Part shown: positions 27,118 to 34,512 of the stretch, piece after piece
Position numbering within the stretch: position 1 is the stretch's first letter
Layout of the letters: the number at the start of each line of letters is the position of its first letter
Position numbers and translations under genes: made by a program
The notes under the pieces: model-generated
Told to the model about the DNA's origin: nothing
What the model saw: the letters and a program-made list of their open reading frames with translations, nothing else
The model's database searches: none
Origin: Croceivirga sp.
GTDB taxonomy: Bacteria; Bacteroidota; Bacteroidia; Flavobacteriales; Flavobacteriaceae
Assembly (NCBI GenBank): GCA_028284935.1
Contig: JANQQQ010000039.1
Coordinates: 186,001-250,000 of the forward strand
Direction: 5' to 3'
Length of the DNA: 64,000 bases

Positions 27118-28632
27118 TCAGTTTGTTATTGGGATTGGTTGACTTTCATTTCCAAACGCATCTTTAACTAAAAGTTCCATTTTCTTGGAACTATTCTTTA
27201 AGGTAAAACAGCACTGCGATTCATTTATAGGAAGGTAGACTTTTTTCAGCAATTGAGGAAAACGTCTCCTACCGGGTTTGATTTTGTAGATGGACAGAAA
27301 GCGTGGAACGGAATCATAATGGGAAATGCAAATGTTTTGTCCATTTGAACCGGATTCATTGGAAATGATGCCAGGTTTGGGTATTAAACGACTTGGAAAG
27401 TTTAAGGGCATTGAAGGATTTGTGGGCGAGGAATACAACTTTTGTTGTATTTTTTTGGTAACCTTAGGATGTTGGGGTAATGATTTGGCACTGAAAAAGA
27501 CGTTACCTTTTACCTGCGGTATGGAACGACTTAGCTGAAGCTGGAGTGGAAGCTCCTTTTTTTTGTTCCAAGCTTCATCCGCATTATTTTTAATCTTATA
27601 GGCTCCATTCCCCATATAAAGTTGGGTATTCTCACTGTTGTTGGCCCACCATTCCGTAATTTTTCTATGGGAGGCTGCGGGATAATCCATGCTCCAATAA
27701 GCCTGAGGCACGATGTAATCCAACCAGCCTTGCTTCATCCATAGCAAGGGGTCGGCATATAAATCCTCATAGGTGGTTTGCCCCGCTTTTGTATCGGAAC
27801 CCAGTGGGTCTGTTGATTGATTCTTCCACACACCAAAAGGGCTAATACCAAACTGGATCCAAGGCTTATGCGTTTTTATGGTTTGGTGCACATTCTTGAC
27901 CAAGGAATCCACGTTGCTACGTCGCCAGTCACCAAGGTTTTGGGTCGATAAACCATATTCGGCGTAGGTTAAGGAGTCTGCAAACACCTCCCCGGGAATT
28001 TTATACGGATAGAAATAGTCATCAAAGTGGATACCATCAATATTATAATTTACAACTACCTCTTCGACCACCTTGGTCAGGTGCTTCCAAACTTCGGGAT
28101 TCCCTGGATTGTAATAGTACTTTTTACCATATTTGAGCATCCATTCACGATGTTGGTAAAAGTCATGGCTCTGGGCGAGTAGTGTAGTGTCCAAATCAAA
28201 AGTCGCTCGGTAGGGATTAAGCCACGCATGAAATTGCAAGCCTCTTTCATGGGTTTGGTCAATCAACCATTGTAACGGGTCTTCAAATCCGGATTTTGGT
28301 TCTCCTTCCGATCCTGTCAAAAATCGGGACCACGGAGCCAGATAAGAAGGGTAAAAGGCGTCACCTGCGGTCCGTATTTGAACAATCAACGCGTTGAAAT
28401 TCAACGCTTCATAGAAATCAAGAAATTTTATGAAGTCGACTTTTTGTTTTTGGACAACGTCATTCCCATTTTTAGGCCAGTCGATGTTGACCACAGTGGC
28501 CACCCAAACACCCCTAAACTCAGTTTCAGGAGCGGGCAGGCTTTGGCAACCAAAAACTATCATGACCAAAAATGGCCATGCAAGCTTTTTTTTATACCTC
28601 CTTGGATGGTATTTTTTTTTAAATAAAGTCAA
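27118..28632 (-). CDS. GHL10-family glycoside hydrolase lipoprotein (DigH/YngK-like)
   Basis: A 504-residue lipoprotein with a basic N-terminus, a hydrophobic stretch and a lipobox ending at VFGC. The GHL10 (DUF187) TIM barrel follows: EFRGVWVATVVNIDWP, LNALIVQIRTAGDAFYPS, FHAWLNPYRA, NIDGIHFDDYFYPY (with the acidic residues expected in the active site) and VPQAYWSMD. A C-terminal fibronectin-like segment is likely. E. coli DigH (YddW), of the same family, cuts glycan strands stripped of stem peptides, which fits this operon. The gene starts 2 bases after nagB stops. Likely anchored at the outer or inner membrane. Confidence 0.88.
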   Translation of the reverse strand: MTLFKKKYHPRRYKKKLAWPFLVMIVFGCQSLPAPETEFRGVWVATVVNIDWPKNGNDVVQKQKVDFIKFLDFYEALNFNALIVQIRTAGDAFYPSYLAPWSRFLTGSEGEPKSGFEDPLQWLIDQTHERGLQFHAWLNPYRATFDLDTTLLAQSHDFYQHREWMLKYGKKYYYNPGNPEVWKHLTKVVEEVVVNYNIDGIHFDDYFYPYKIPGEVFADSLTYAEYGLSTQNLGDWRRSNVDSLVKNVHQTIKTHKPWIQFGISPFGVWKNQSTDPLGSDTKAGQTTYEDLYADPLLWMKQGWLDYIVPQAYWSMDYPAASHRKITEWWANNSENTQLYMGNGAYKIKNNADEAWNKKKELPLQLQLSRSIPQVKGNVFFSAKSLPQHPKVTKKIQQKLYSSPTNPSMPLNFPSRLIPKPGIISNESGSNGQNICISHYDSVPRFLSIYKIKPGRRRFPQLLKKVYLPINESQCCFTLKNSSKKMELLVKDAFGNESQPIPITN

Positions 28633-28634
28633 CG

Positions 28635-30566
28635 CTAAAAGTGGTGCCGTACAAATCCTTCTATCGCGGCATATTCTGCTAAACCTAATTTACGATATTT
28701 TTCAGCTGTATTTTTGTTCCGTTCTTGTGCCCGCATCCAAAATTCCCTGGTATCATCCCCTTGGAACATTACTCCATCCTTTTGGGATTGATGACAGAAA
28801 ATGGCATTTCGCTTTTTAATGACTTGGACTGGACTCATGGGTACGGCCATTTCTATTTCGTGAATATCCCATTCGTGCCATGCCCCTCGATATAGCCACA
28901 CCCAGCAGTCTTTCATATATTTCTTGTCCCTCAAAATCGCCAAAGCGGTAAAGACGGCATCAAGGCAAACACTGTGGGTGCCATGTGGGTCTGCAAGATC
29001 GCCCGCTGCGTAAATTTGGTGGGGTTTTACCTCTTTAATTATCTTGACCATAATGTCAACATCATCTTGGGTAAGATTGTTCTTTTTCACGGTGCCCGTT
29101 TCGTAAAACGGCAGGTCAAGAAAGTGGACCTTATCGTCTGGAAGTCCTAAGTACCGAGTGGCTGCATACGACTCCCCCCGTCGGATACTACCTTTGAGTT
29201 TTCTTACCTCAACGGTATCTACTGCGCTTTCCTTTTTGGTAGTAATGGTTTTGACGAGTTCGTCTACCTCCCTAGAGGGTTGAACTGCATTCAAGACTTC
29301 TGCAAATTTCAAGGCTTCAGTATCAGAGACCGCAATATTTCCGGAGGTTTGATATGCTACATGAACTTCGTGTCCCTGACTGATCAAGCGGTCAAAAGTG
29401 CCCCCCATGGATATTACATCATCATCCGGGTGTGGACTAAAAATAATGACCCGTTTTTTTGCAGGTACAGCGCGTTCAGGCCTTTTGGAGTCATCTGCAT
29501 TGGGTTTACCCCCGGGCCAACCGGTTATTGTGTGTTGCAATCTATTGAACATCTTGATGTTGAGGTCGTACGAATCTTGTTGGGCCAATAATCCCGACAT
29601 TCCATTGTCGTTGTAATCTTTATCCGTAAGACTCAAAATAGACTTGTTAAGGGAAATGCTCAGCCACAGCACGGCTTTAGCAGTAAGGGTTTCTGTCCAT
29701 TCGCAAGATTCGTCGACCAACCAAGGCGTTTTATTTCGCGTGAGTTTACTACCGGCACCGTTATCCAAAACAAAAGTGCAATTGTGATGTCTTTGTAAGT
29801 ATGTTGCAGGAACTTCAGACGAGATTTCGCCTTCAACCGTTTTTTTGATGATGTCCGCCTTATTTTGACCCCACCCCAGTAAAACAATTCTTCGGGCATT
29901 GTGCACCGTTGAAATCCCCATGGTAATGGCCCTTCTTGGTACATTGTCTATCCCTAAAAAGGCTGGTGCGGCATCAACCCTGGTGATATGGTCCAATGTA
30001 ATGACCCGGGTGCCCGAGTTATAGTGGGAGCCAGGTTCATTGAAACCAATGTGCCCAGTTCTTCCTATTCCCAATAATTGAAAATCAATGCCCCCGCAAT
30101 CCTTGATTTTCTGCTCATAGTCCAGACAATATGGAATGATGTCATCACCCATCAGTGTGCCATCAGGAATGTTGATATTTTCTGGAGCTATATCAACATG
30201 GTTGAACAAATGCTCGTGCATAAAATACCAGTAGCTCTGACGGTTATCCTTTTCCATGGGAAGGTATTCGTCAAGATTAAAAGTGATTACGTTAAAAAAG
30301 CTCAGGCCCTCTTCTTTATGCATCCGTACAAGTTCTTCATATACCCGGATGGGTGATGAACCTGTTGCCAGACCGAGGACACAGTGCAGGCCCTTTTGCT
30401 GTTTTTTTCGAATTAATGCGGCAATTTCTTGGGCTACGACAATAGATGCCTGACTTGAACTGTTAAAAATAACATTGTGGATTTTTTCAAATCGCGTTTC
30501 TTCGAATTGCCCCACAGGTTTGTACGAGATATCGAAACTTCTTTTTGCTACGGTTGCGGTCTCCAT
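28635..30566 (-). CDS. nagB: Glucosamine-6-phosphate deaminase fused to a PIG-L deacetylase domain
   Basis: About 643 residues from the ATG at 30566; an upstream ATG at 30614 falls in the promoter region. The N-terminal NagB domain (about 1-290) has the sugar-phosphate loop LATGSSPIRVYEEL, FNLDEYLPM and GIGRTGHIGFNEP. H172 and E177 match E. coli His143 and Glu148, while the Asp141 position is T170. The C-terminal domain (about 370-640) is PIG-L/LmbE: PHPDDDV with H379, D381 and D382, plus HGTH with H528 and H531, so the zinc site is intact. PIG-L enzymes remove N-acetyl groups from GlcNAc conjugates. First gene of the recycling operon. Confidence 0.93.
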   Translation of the reverse strand: METATVAKRSFDISYKPVGQFEETRFEKIHNVIFNSSSQASIVVAQEIAALIRKKQQKGLHCVLGLATGSSPIRVYEELVRMHKEEGLSFFNVITFNLDEYLPMEKDNRQSYWYFMHEHLFNHVDIAPENINIPDGTLMGDDIIPYCLDYEQKIKDCGGIDFQLLGIGRTGHIGFNEPGSHYNSGTRVITLDHITRVDAAPAFLGIDNVPRRAITMGISTVHNARRIVLLGWGQNKADIIKKTVEGEISSEVPATYLQRHHNCTFVLDNGAGSKLTRNKTPWLVDESCEWTETLTAKAVLWLSISLNKSILSLTDKDYNDNGMSGLLAQQDSYDLNIKMFNRLQHTITGWPGGKPNADDSKRPERAVPAKKRVIIFSPHPDDDVISMGGTFDRLISQGHEVHVAYQTSGNIAVSDTEALKFAEVLNAVQPSREVDELVKTITTKKESAVDTVEVRKLKGSIRRGESYAATRYLGLPDDKVHFLDLPFYETGTVKKNNLTQDDVDIMVKIIKEVKPHQIYAAGDLADPHGTHSVCLDAVFTALAILRDKKYMKDCWVWLYRGAWHEWDIHEIEMAVPMSPVQVIKKRNAIFCHQSQKDGVMFQGDDTREFWMRAQERNKNTAEKYRKLGLAEYAAIEGFVRHHF

Positions 30567-30607
30567 TGGACTAAATTGAGTTTTAAAATGGCAAAATGCT
30601 GTTATAC

Positions 30608-30662
30608 ACAGCAAAGATACAATTATTTGCTGTTTTTTGCTTTTTTATTTGCTGTTTTTTGC
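30608..30662. promoter_or_regulatory. Operator-like repeats in the nagB/deoR divergent promoter
   Basis: Two exact copies of the 18-mer TTATTTGCTGTTTTTTGC lie at 30623-30640 and 30645-30662, with a 22-base period (about two helical turns). The core TTTGCTGT is also present inverted as ACAGCAAA at 30608-30615. The repeats sit just upstream of a minus-strand -7 box for nagB, about where a regulator would meet polymerase. The DeoR-type protein encoded next door is the obvious binder (inference). Confidence 0.6.
30612..30619 (-). promoter_or_regulatory. Candidate -7 box (TATCTTTG) of nagB
   Basis: On the minus strand this reads TATCTTTG (TAnnTTTG), about 45 bases before the nagB ATG. The direct repeats described at 30623-30662 cover the region where the -33 element should be. 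Confidence 0.45.
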
Positions 30663-30719
30663 AATTAATAACAATTTGATAACTTTATAGCGAATAAAAC
30701 GGCAACAAGATGAAATGGT

Positions 30720-30727
30720 TATCTTTG
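30720..30727 (+). promoter_or_regulatory. Candidate -7 box (TATCTTTG) of the deoR-murQ unit
   Basis: The same TATCTTTG octamer used by the divergent nagB side, 17 bases before the ATG of the regulator. It gives a short leader. Confidence 0.4.
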
Positions 30728-30744
30728 CCTCAGAGGTTTTAAAT

Positions 30745-31494
30745 ATGTTGAAAGAGGAACGACAACGTACTATTTTGAATGAGGTTGAGCTGCACAATCG
30801 AGTACTTCTCACCGATATTGCCGAAAAGTTGGATGTTTCCATTGATACCATACGACGGGATGTTAAGGAACTGGATGCCGATAACAAGTTAAGAAAGGTC
30901 CATGGAGGGGCGGTATCACTCGGATTTGCCAATTATAGCCCTGCGCGAAATAACGTTTATGCACTTGCCCAGAAAACGACAATAGCGGAAAAAGCACTGG
31001 GTCTCATCGGAGATAATAATGTGATATTAATTGACGGAGGTACCACTTGTTTGGAGTTGGCCCGTCTAATTCCGCCAGAGCGAAATATCACCTGTTTTAC
31101 CCTAAGCCTGCCCGTTGCTATGGAACTACTGAACAAACCTAATGTGGAAACCATATTCATAGGGGGGGTGCTCTCAAAGGATTCGCAGATTTCCATAGGG
31201 CCCAATACCATACATAATTTATCCGAAATTAAGGTGGATTACGGATTTATCGGTACGGGCTACGTGGATGCCCATTTTGGCCTAACAGAATTTGATTGGG
31301 ATATTGTCCAGACTAAAAAGGCGGTCATTAAAGCTTCTAAAAAGTCGATTTTGCTCAGTATCTCTGAAAAATTGCATTCACAGCATCGCTATAAAACCTG
31401 TGACATCAATGAGATTGATACACTGATTACCGAATTGGAACCCGATCATCAATTGCTCAATGCATTTAAAGACCAAGATATTAAACTGCTGTAA
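30745..31494 (+). CDS. DeoR/GlpR-family transcriptional regulator
   Basis: A sugar-phosphate-responsive repressor of 249 aa from the ATG at 30745. The N-terminal winged helix-turn-helix has MLKEERQRTILNEV and LTDIAEKLDVSIDTIRRDVKEL, the family signature. The C-terminal effector domain has IDGGTTCLELARLIP and ITCFTLSLPVAMEL. It faces away from nagB, and its stop overlaps the murQ start (TAATG). By location it should sense an amino-sugar phosphate (MurNAc-6P, GlcNAc-6P or GlcN-6P) and control both arms of the recycling island. The effector is an inference. Confidence 0.92.
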   Translation: MLKEERQRTILNEVELHNRVLLTDIAEKLDVSIDTIRRDVKELDADNKLRKVHGGAVSLGFANYSPARNNVYALAQKTTIAEKALGLIGDNNVILIDGGTTCLELARLIPPERNITCFTLSLPVAMELLNKPNVETIFIGGVLSKDSQISIGPNTIHNLSEIKVDYGFIGTGYVDAHFGLTEFDWDIVQTKKAVIKASKKSILLSISEKLHSQHRYKTCDINEIDTLITELEPDHQLLNAFKDQDIKLL

Positions 31495-32309
31495 TGAACG
31501 CATTCAAAAAAATAACCGAACAGTCTTCCCTTCACCATGATTTGGAAAAACAATCCACACTGACCTTGCTCAAGGGAATCAATGAAGAAGATCAAAAGGT
31601 GGCAAAGGCTGTTGAAAAGGTGATTCCTCAAATAGAAGAATTGGTCGATGCTTTGGTCATTCGGTTTGCACAAGGTGGACGTTTGTTCTATATAGGGGCA
31701 GGGACAAGTGGACGTTTGGGAATACTGGACGCTTCAGAGATCCCCCCAACTTTTGGAATGCCCCATGATAGGGTCATTGGTCTTATTGCTGGCGGCGACG
31801 GCGCCATCAGAAAGGCCGTTGAGTTTGCCGAAGATAATACGGTTCAAGCTTGGAAAGACCTGGAGGAATATCACATCAACCAGAATGATGTGGTGGTAGG
31901 AATTGCCGCTTCGGGGACTACACCTTACGTTTTAGGGGGAATCGCGGACGCAAGAAAAAAAGGTCTTTTGACTGCGGGCATTACCAATAACCCTGGCTCC
32001 CCATTGGCTCAAAGTGCTGATATTCCTATTGCAATGGAAGTGGGGCCTGAATTTGTTACGGGAAGTACCCGGATGAAAAGTGGCACAAGTCAAAAACTGG
32101 TGCTGAACATGATTTCCACAACTTTGATGATTAAAATCGGTCGGGTCAAAGGGAACAAAATGGTGGATATGCAATTAAGCAACAACAAATTGGTGGATCG
32201 GGGAACCCGATATTTGGTTGAGGCTTTAGGTCTTGAATATCAAGAGGCGGAGAAAGCCTTAAAAACCTATGGTTCAGTGCGGGAAGCGATTGTTCAATTA
32301 AAATCCTGA
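31494..32309 (+). CDS. murQ: N-acetylmuramic acid 6-phosphate etherase
   Basis: MurQ removes the lactyl ether of MurNAc-6P, giving GlcNAc-6P and D-lactate. The 271-residue SIS-domain protein has FYIGAGTSGRLGILDASEIPPTFG, with the catalytic-type Glu at E82. It continues with GIAASGTTPYVLGG, GITNNPGSPLAQSADIPI and EVGPEFVTGSTRMKSGTSQK, all close to E. coli MurQ (298 aa). Its start overlaps the regulator's stop. Together with AnmK on the other strand it completes the path from anhydroMurNAc to GlcNAc-6P. Confidence 0.96.
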   Translation: MNAFKKITEQSSLHHDLEKQSTLTLLKGINEEDQKVAKAVEKVIPQIEELVDALVIRFAQGGRLFYIGAGTSGRLGILDASEIPPTFGMPHDRVIGLIAGGDGAIRKAVEFAEDNTVQAWKDLEEYHINQNDVVVGIAASGTTPYVLGGIADARKKGLLTAGITNNPGSPLAQSADIPIAMEVGPEFVTGSTRMKSGTSQKLVLNMISTTLMIKIGRVKGNKMVDMQLSNNKLVDRGTRYLVEALGLEYQEAEKALKTYGSVREAIVQLKS

Positions 32310-32327
32310 TTTTTCCGAGTTTGGCCT

Positions 32328-32708
32328 ATGCATGGATTATCACCTAGGGGACTCTTTTTAATTGATGCTTTGGGTGCTTTGACTTCTGCTATCTTGCTGG
32401 GCCTCATACTGCCTTATTTTAAAGAATTCATTGGAATGCCAAAACATATCCTTTGGGTTTTGGCAATTGTGGCATTGCTCTTCTTTTTTTGCTCCATTAG
32501 CTGCTACCTAAAGCTTCCAGTCAATTTGAAATACTATATGAGGGGGATTGCAATAGCGAACTTTTTATATTGCATACTTACAACTAGTTTGTTAATTTTC
32601 TTTTGGTTAGAAGTGACATTGCTGGGAAGGGTTTACTTTATAGGAGAATTGATTTTAATTATGGGTTTGGTGCTTCTGGAATCTAGGATGAGTTCCAAAA
32701 ATTTCTAA
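32328..32708 (+). CDS. Hypothetical four-helix membrane protein
   Basis: A 126-residue, very hydrophobic protein with four predicted transmembrane helices (about residues 8-28, 42-60, 70-92 and 98-118) and a short basic C-terminus. Two Cys residues are close together at the end of helix 2 (FFFCSISCYL). I do not recognise a family. It begins 18 bases after murQ and is followed 8 bases later by the next gene, so it probably shares the murQ transcript. No signal for function. Confidence 0.7.
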   Translation: MHGLSPRGLFLIDALGALTSAILLGLILPYFKEFIGMPKHILWVLAIVALLFFFCSISCYLKLPVNLKYYMRGIAIANFLYCILTTSLLIFFWLEVTLLGRVYFIGELILIMGLVLLESRMSSKNF

Positions 32709-32716
32709 GTTGATGT

Positions 32717-33241
32717 ATGGGTGATTTTGAAAAAAGGTTGACAGGCGGTCACCCCAATTCTTTGGGCAATACCATTGAGGTGGTGGAAGACGTTTTGGCC
32801 AATCATGAACTTTTTGTGGAGCTTTTTAACTGTTATTTTTCTGATGATGAAGTGGTTAGGTTGAGGGTTTCTAATGCAATGAAGCGCATTTGCAAGACCG
32901 AAAAGGTGCTCTTGTTGCCCTTCGTCGATCGGTTTTTAGATGAGATTTCAAAGATTGATCAAGCTTCAACGCAGTGGACCTTATCCCAACTTTTTCTTCA
33001 ATTGGAAAGAGATTTGACACCAACTCAAAAAGCACAGGCGTTGGAGATATTGAAGAACAACCTGTCCACGCACAATGATTGGATTGTGCTATGTCAAACC
33101 ACCGAAACCCTAGGGAGATGGGCTAAAAAAGATCACGAGCTCAAGTCATGGCTTTTGCCTCATTTACAAAGATTGGGTAAAGATAGGCGGAACGCTGTTT
33201 CAAAGAAGGCACAAAAGACCTTAGCGATGTTGAGCGGCTAA
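32717..33241 (+). CDS. Hypothetical HEAT/ARM-like helical protein
   Basis: A 174-residue soluble protein predicted to be all helical with a periodic pattern of Leu and Val, like a short HEAT/armadillo repeat array (for example VVRLRVSNAMKRICKTEKVLLLPFVDRFLDE and WIVLCQTTETLGRWA). No catalytic motif is seen. Such proteins serve as protein-protein adaptors. It lies in the run murQ-DUF-HEAT-membrane protein and has no obvious link to amino-sugar metabolism. Confidence 0.7.
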   Translation: MGDFEKRLTGGHPNSLGNTIEVVEDVLANHELFVELFNCYFSDDEVVRLRVSNAMKRICKTEKVLLLPFVDRFLDEISKIDQASTQWTLSQLFLQLERDLTPTQKAQALEILKNNLSTHNDWIVLCQTTETLGRWAKKDHELKSWLLPHLQRLGKDRRNAVSKKAQKTLAMLSG

Positions 33242-33283
33242 AGGAACGTCGGATTCTTTATATTTGGGCATCGTGTCATTTTA

Positions 33284-34393
33284 GTGTTCATTGCCGCAAC
33301 ATACCACTTATTCAGTACCTCAGAGACATTTCTGTTTTATGGGTGGTGGCAGTTTGTAACCTGTTTATTCGCCTTTATTGCATTATTGTCCATTTGGTGG
33401 CATATTGGTAAAAGGCAAAACGATTTTGGGCAGGTATGGCTGGCCCTATCCATTTTCTGCTGGAGTATCTCAGGACTGGTTGAGGTGTATTTTGCCAAAA
33501 ACCCAGGGTTCAATAGCGTTTATTTGGATGGCCTACGGAGTGTACTGTCTTTATTCAACAGCCTCTTCATCCTTTTGGCCCTGCCTTGGTTTAGGTATTT
33601 GCCCAAATTCCTGGAACAATTGATTACCTCAAAATACTGGCTCTGGATTGTTGGTCTCCCTTTCATTTTTTCGTTGCTTCCTACGATTAACAAGGTAGTA
33701 TTGGGCCGTGAAGGGATTATCAATGAATTGGATGTTTACTATGCCGTGTTGACTTTGATTTTTTTGGGCATGGTATTGTGGCATTCTTTTTCAAAAAGAA
33801 GGCTGACCTCATTGGCCTATTTATCCCTGTTGTGTGTGGGAATTACGTTGATGGCCCAATTTTATAAACTTTCGGGTTCTGCAATCAACCTCACCCTCTT
33901 TTCGGCAATTTTTAAAACATGTTTGATCATGATATTCTTTGCCCTGGCCTTAAGTTGGGTCAAGGAATTATCTGAAAACACGATTCCCCCTGCCAGTCAA
34001 ATTTCGCTGGCTTTTGAGATCATCCGAAAAGGGGATAAGGTGGAACGTTTTGTGTCTTTTGGAGGTTTTCTGGGAAGCGGCAATCGAAAGATTCCATTGA
34101 CGGTTACGCAGTATGAATTGTTCCATCGCTTTGCTGCATTAAAAAAATCCGGCGATGAGCATTGGTTGGAAATACGACCTAAAAATTATCCTGATAAAAA
34201 GAAGACCTACGACATTGGCGATTATAACGAAATAAAAAGGTTGCTACTTTCCCTACTGGATGGGTTATATGGCAGGGGTAATTGGACCAAGGCCCAGCAT
34301 TTGCATCCGTTAAAGGACACCCTTTTTGAACTTTCAAAAAAGAGGGAACGCAAGATTGGACTGCGTATACCTGCAAACAATATCAAACTATAG
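33284..34393 (+). CDS. Hypothetical seven-helix membrane protein with a C-terminal cytosolic domain
   Basis: A 369-residue protein starting at GTG (33284; a stop codon lies just upstream in frame and no early ATG exists). About seven transmembrane helices fill residues 10-235. The soluble C-terminal part (about 245-369) contains a TVTQYELFHRFAAL stretch that resembles the start of an OmpR-type winged helix (LTxxEFELL), plus a basic end (KKRERKIGLRIP). The DNA-binding reading is speculative. The domain is not a histidine kinase, since no H, N or G box is seen. Short CTGACAAT repeats lie directly downstream. Confidence 0.7.
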   Translation: MFIAATYHLFSTSETFLFYGWWQFVTCLFAFIALLSIWWHIGKRQNDFGQVWLALSIFCWSISGLVEVYFAKNPGFNSVYLDGLRSVLSLFNSLFILLALPWFRYLPKFLEQLITSKYWLWIVGLPFIFSLLPTINKVVLGREGIINELDVYYAVLTLIFLGMVLWHSFSKRRLTSLAYLSLLCVGITLMAQFYKLSGSAINLTLFSAIFKTCLIMIFFALALSWVKELSENTIPPASQISLAFEIIRKGDKVERFVSFGGFLGSGNRKIPLTVTQYELFHRFAALKKSGDEHWLEIRPKNYPDKKKTYDIGDYNEIKRLLLSLLDGLYGRGNWTKAQHLHPLKDTLFELSKKRERKIGLRIPANNIKL

Positions 34394-34410
34394 CCCTTTA
34401 TAAGGTGTGG

Positions 34411-34457
34411 ATTGTCAGAATCCCCATTACTGACAATTCTATATTTTTTCTGACAAT
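34411..34457. promoter_or_regulatory. CTGACAAT repeat cluster (inverted plus direct copy) before the AGCS symporter
   Basis: ATTGTCAG at 34411-34418 and CTGACAAT at 34430-34437 form an inverted repeat with an 11-base loop. It is followed by TATATTTTTT and a third CTGACAAT at 34450-34457. The first two could form a weak terminator hairpin after the membrane-protein gene. The third copy is not explained by a hairpin and suggests a protein binding site about 55-100 bases ahead of the symporter. Confidence 0.5.
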
Positions 34458-34512
34458 TTCGCGCTAATAAGTACGATACCCTCAATTTGGTGCCAACTTC
34501 AATATTTCATAA

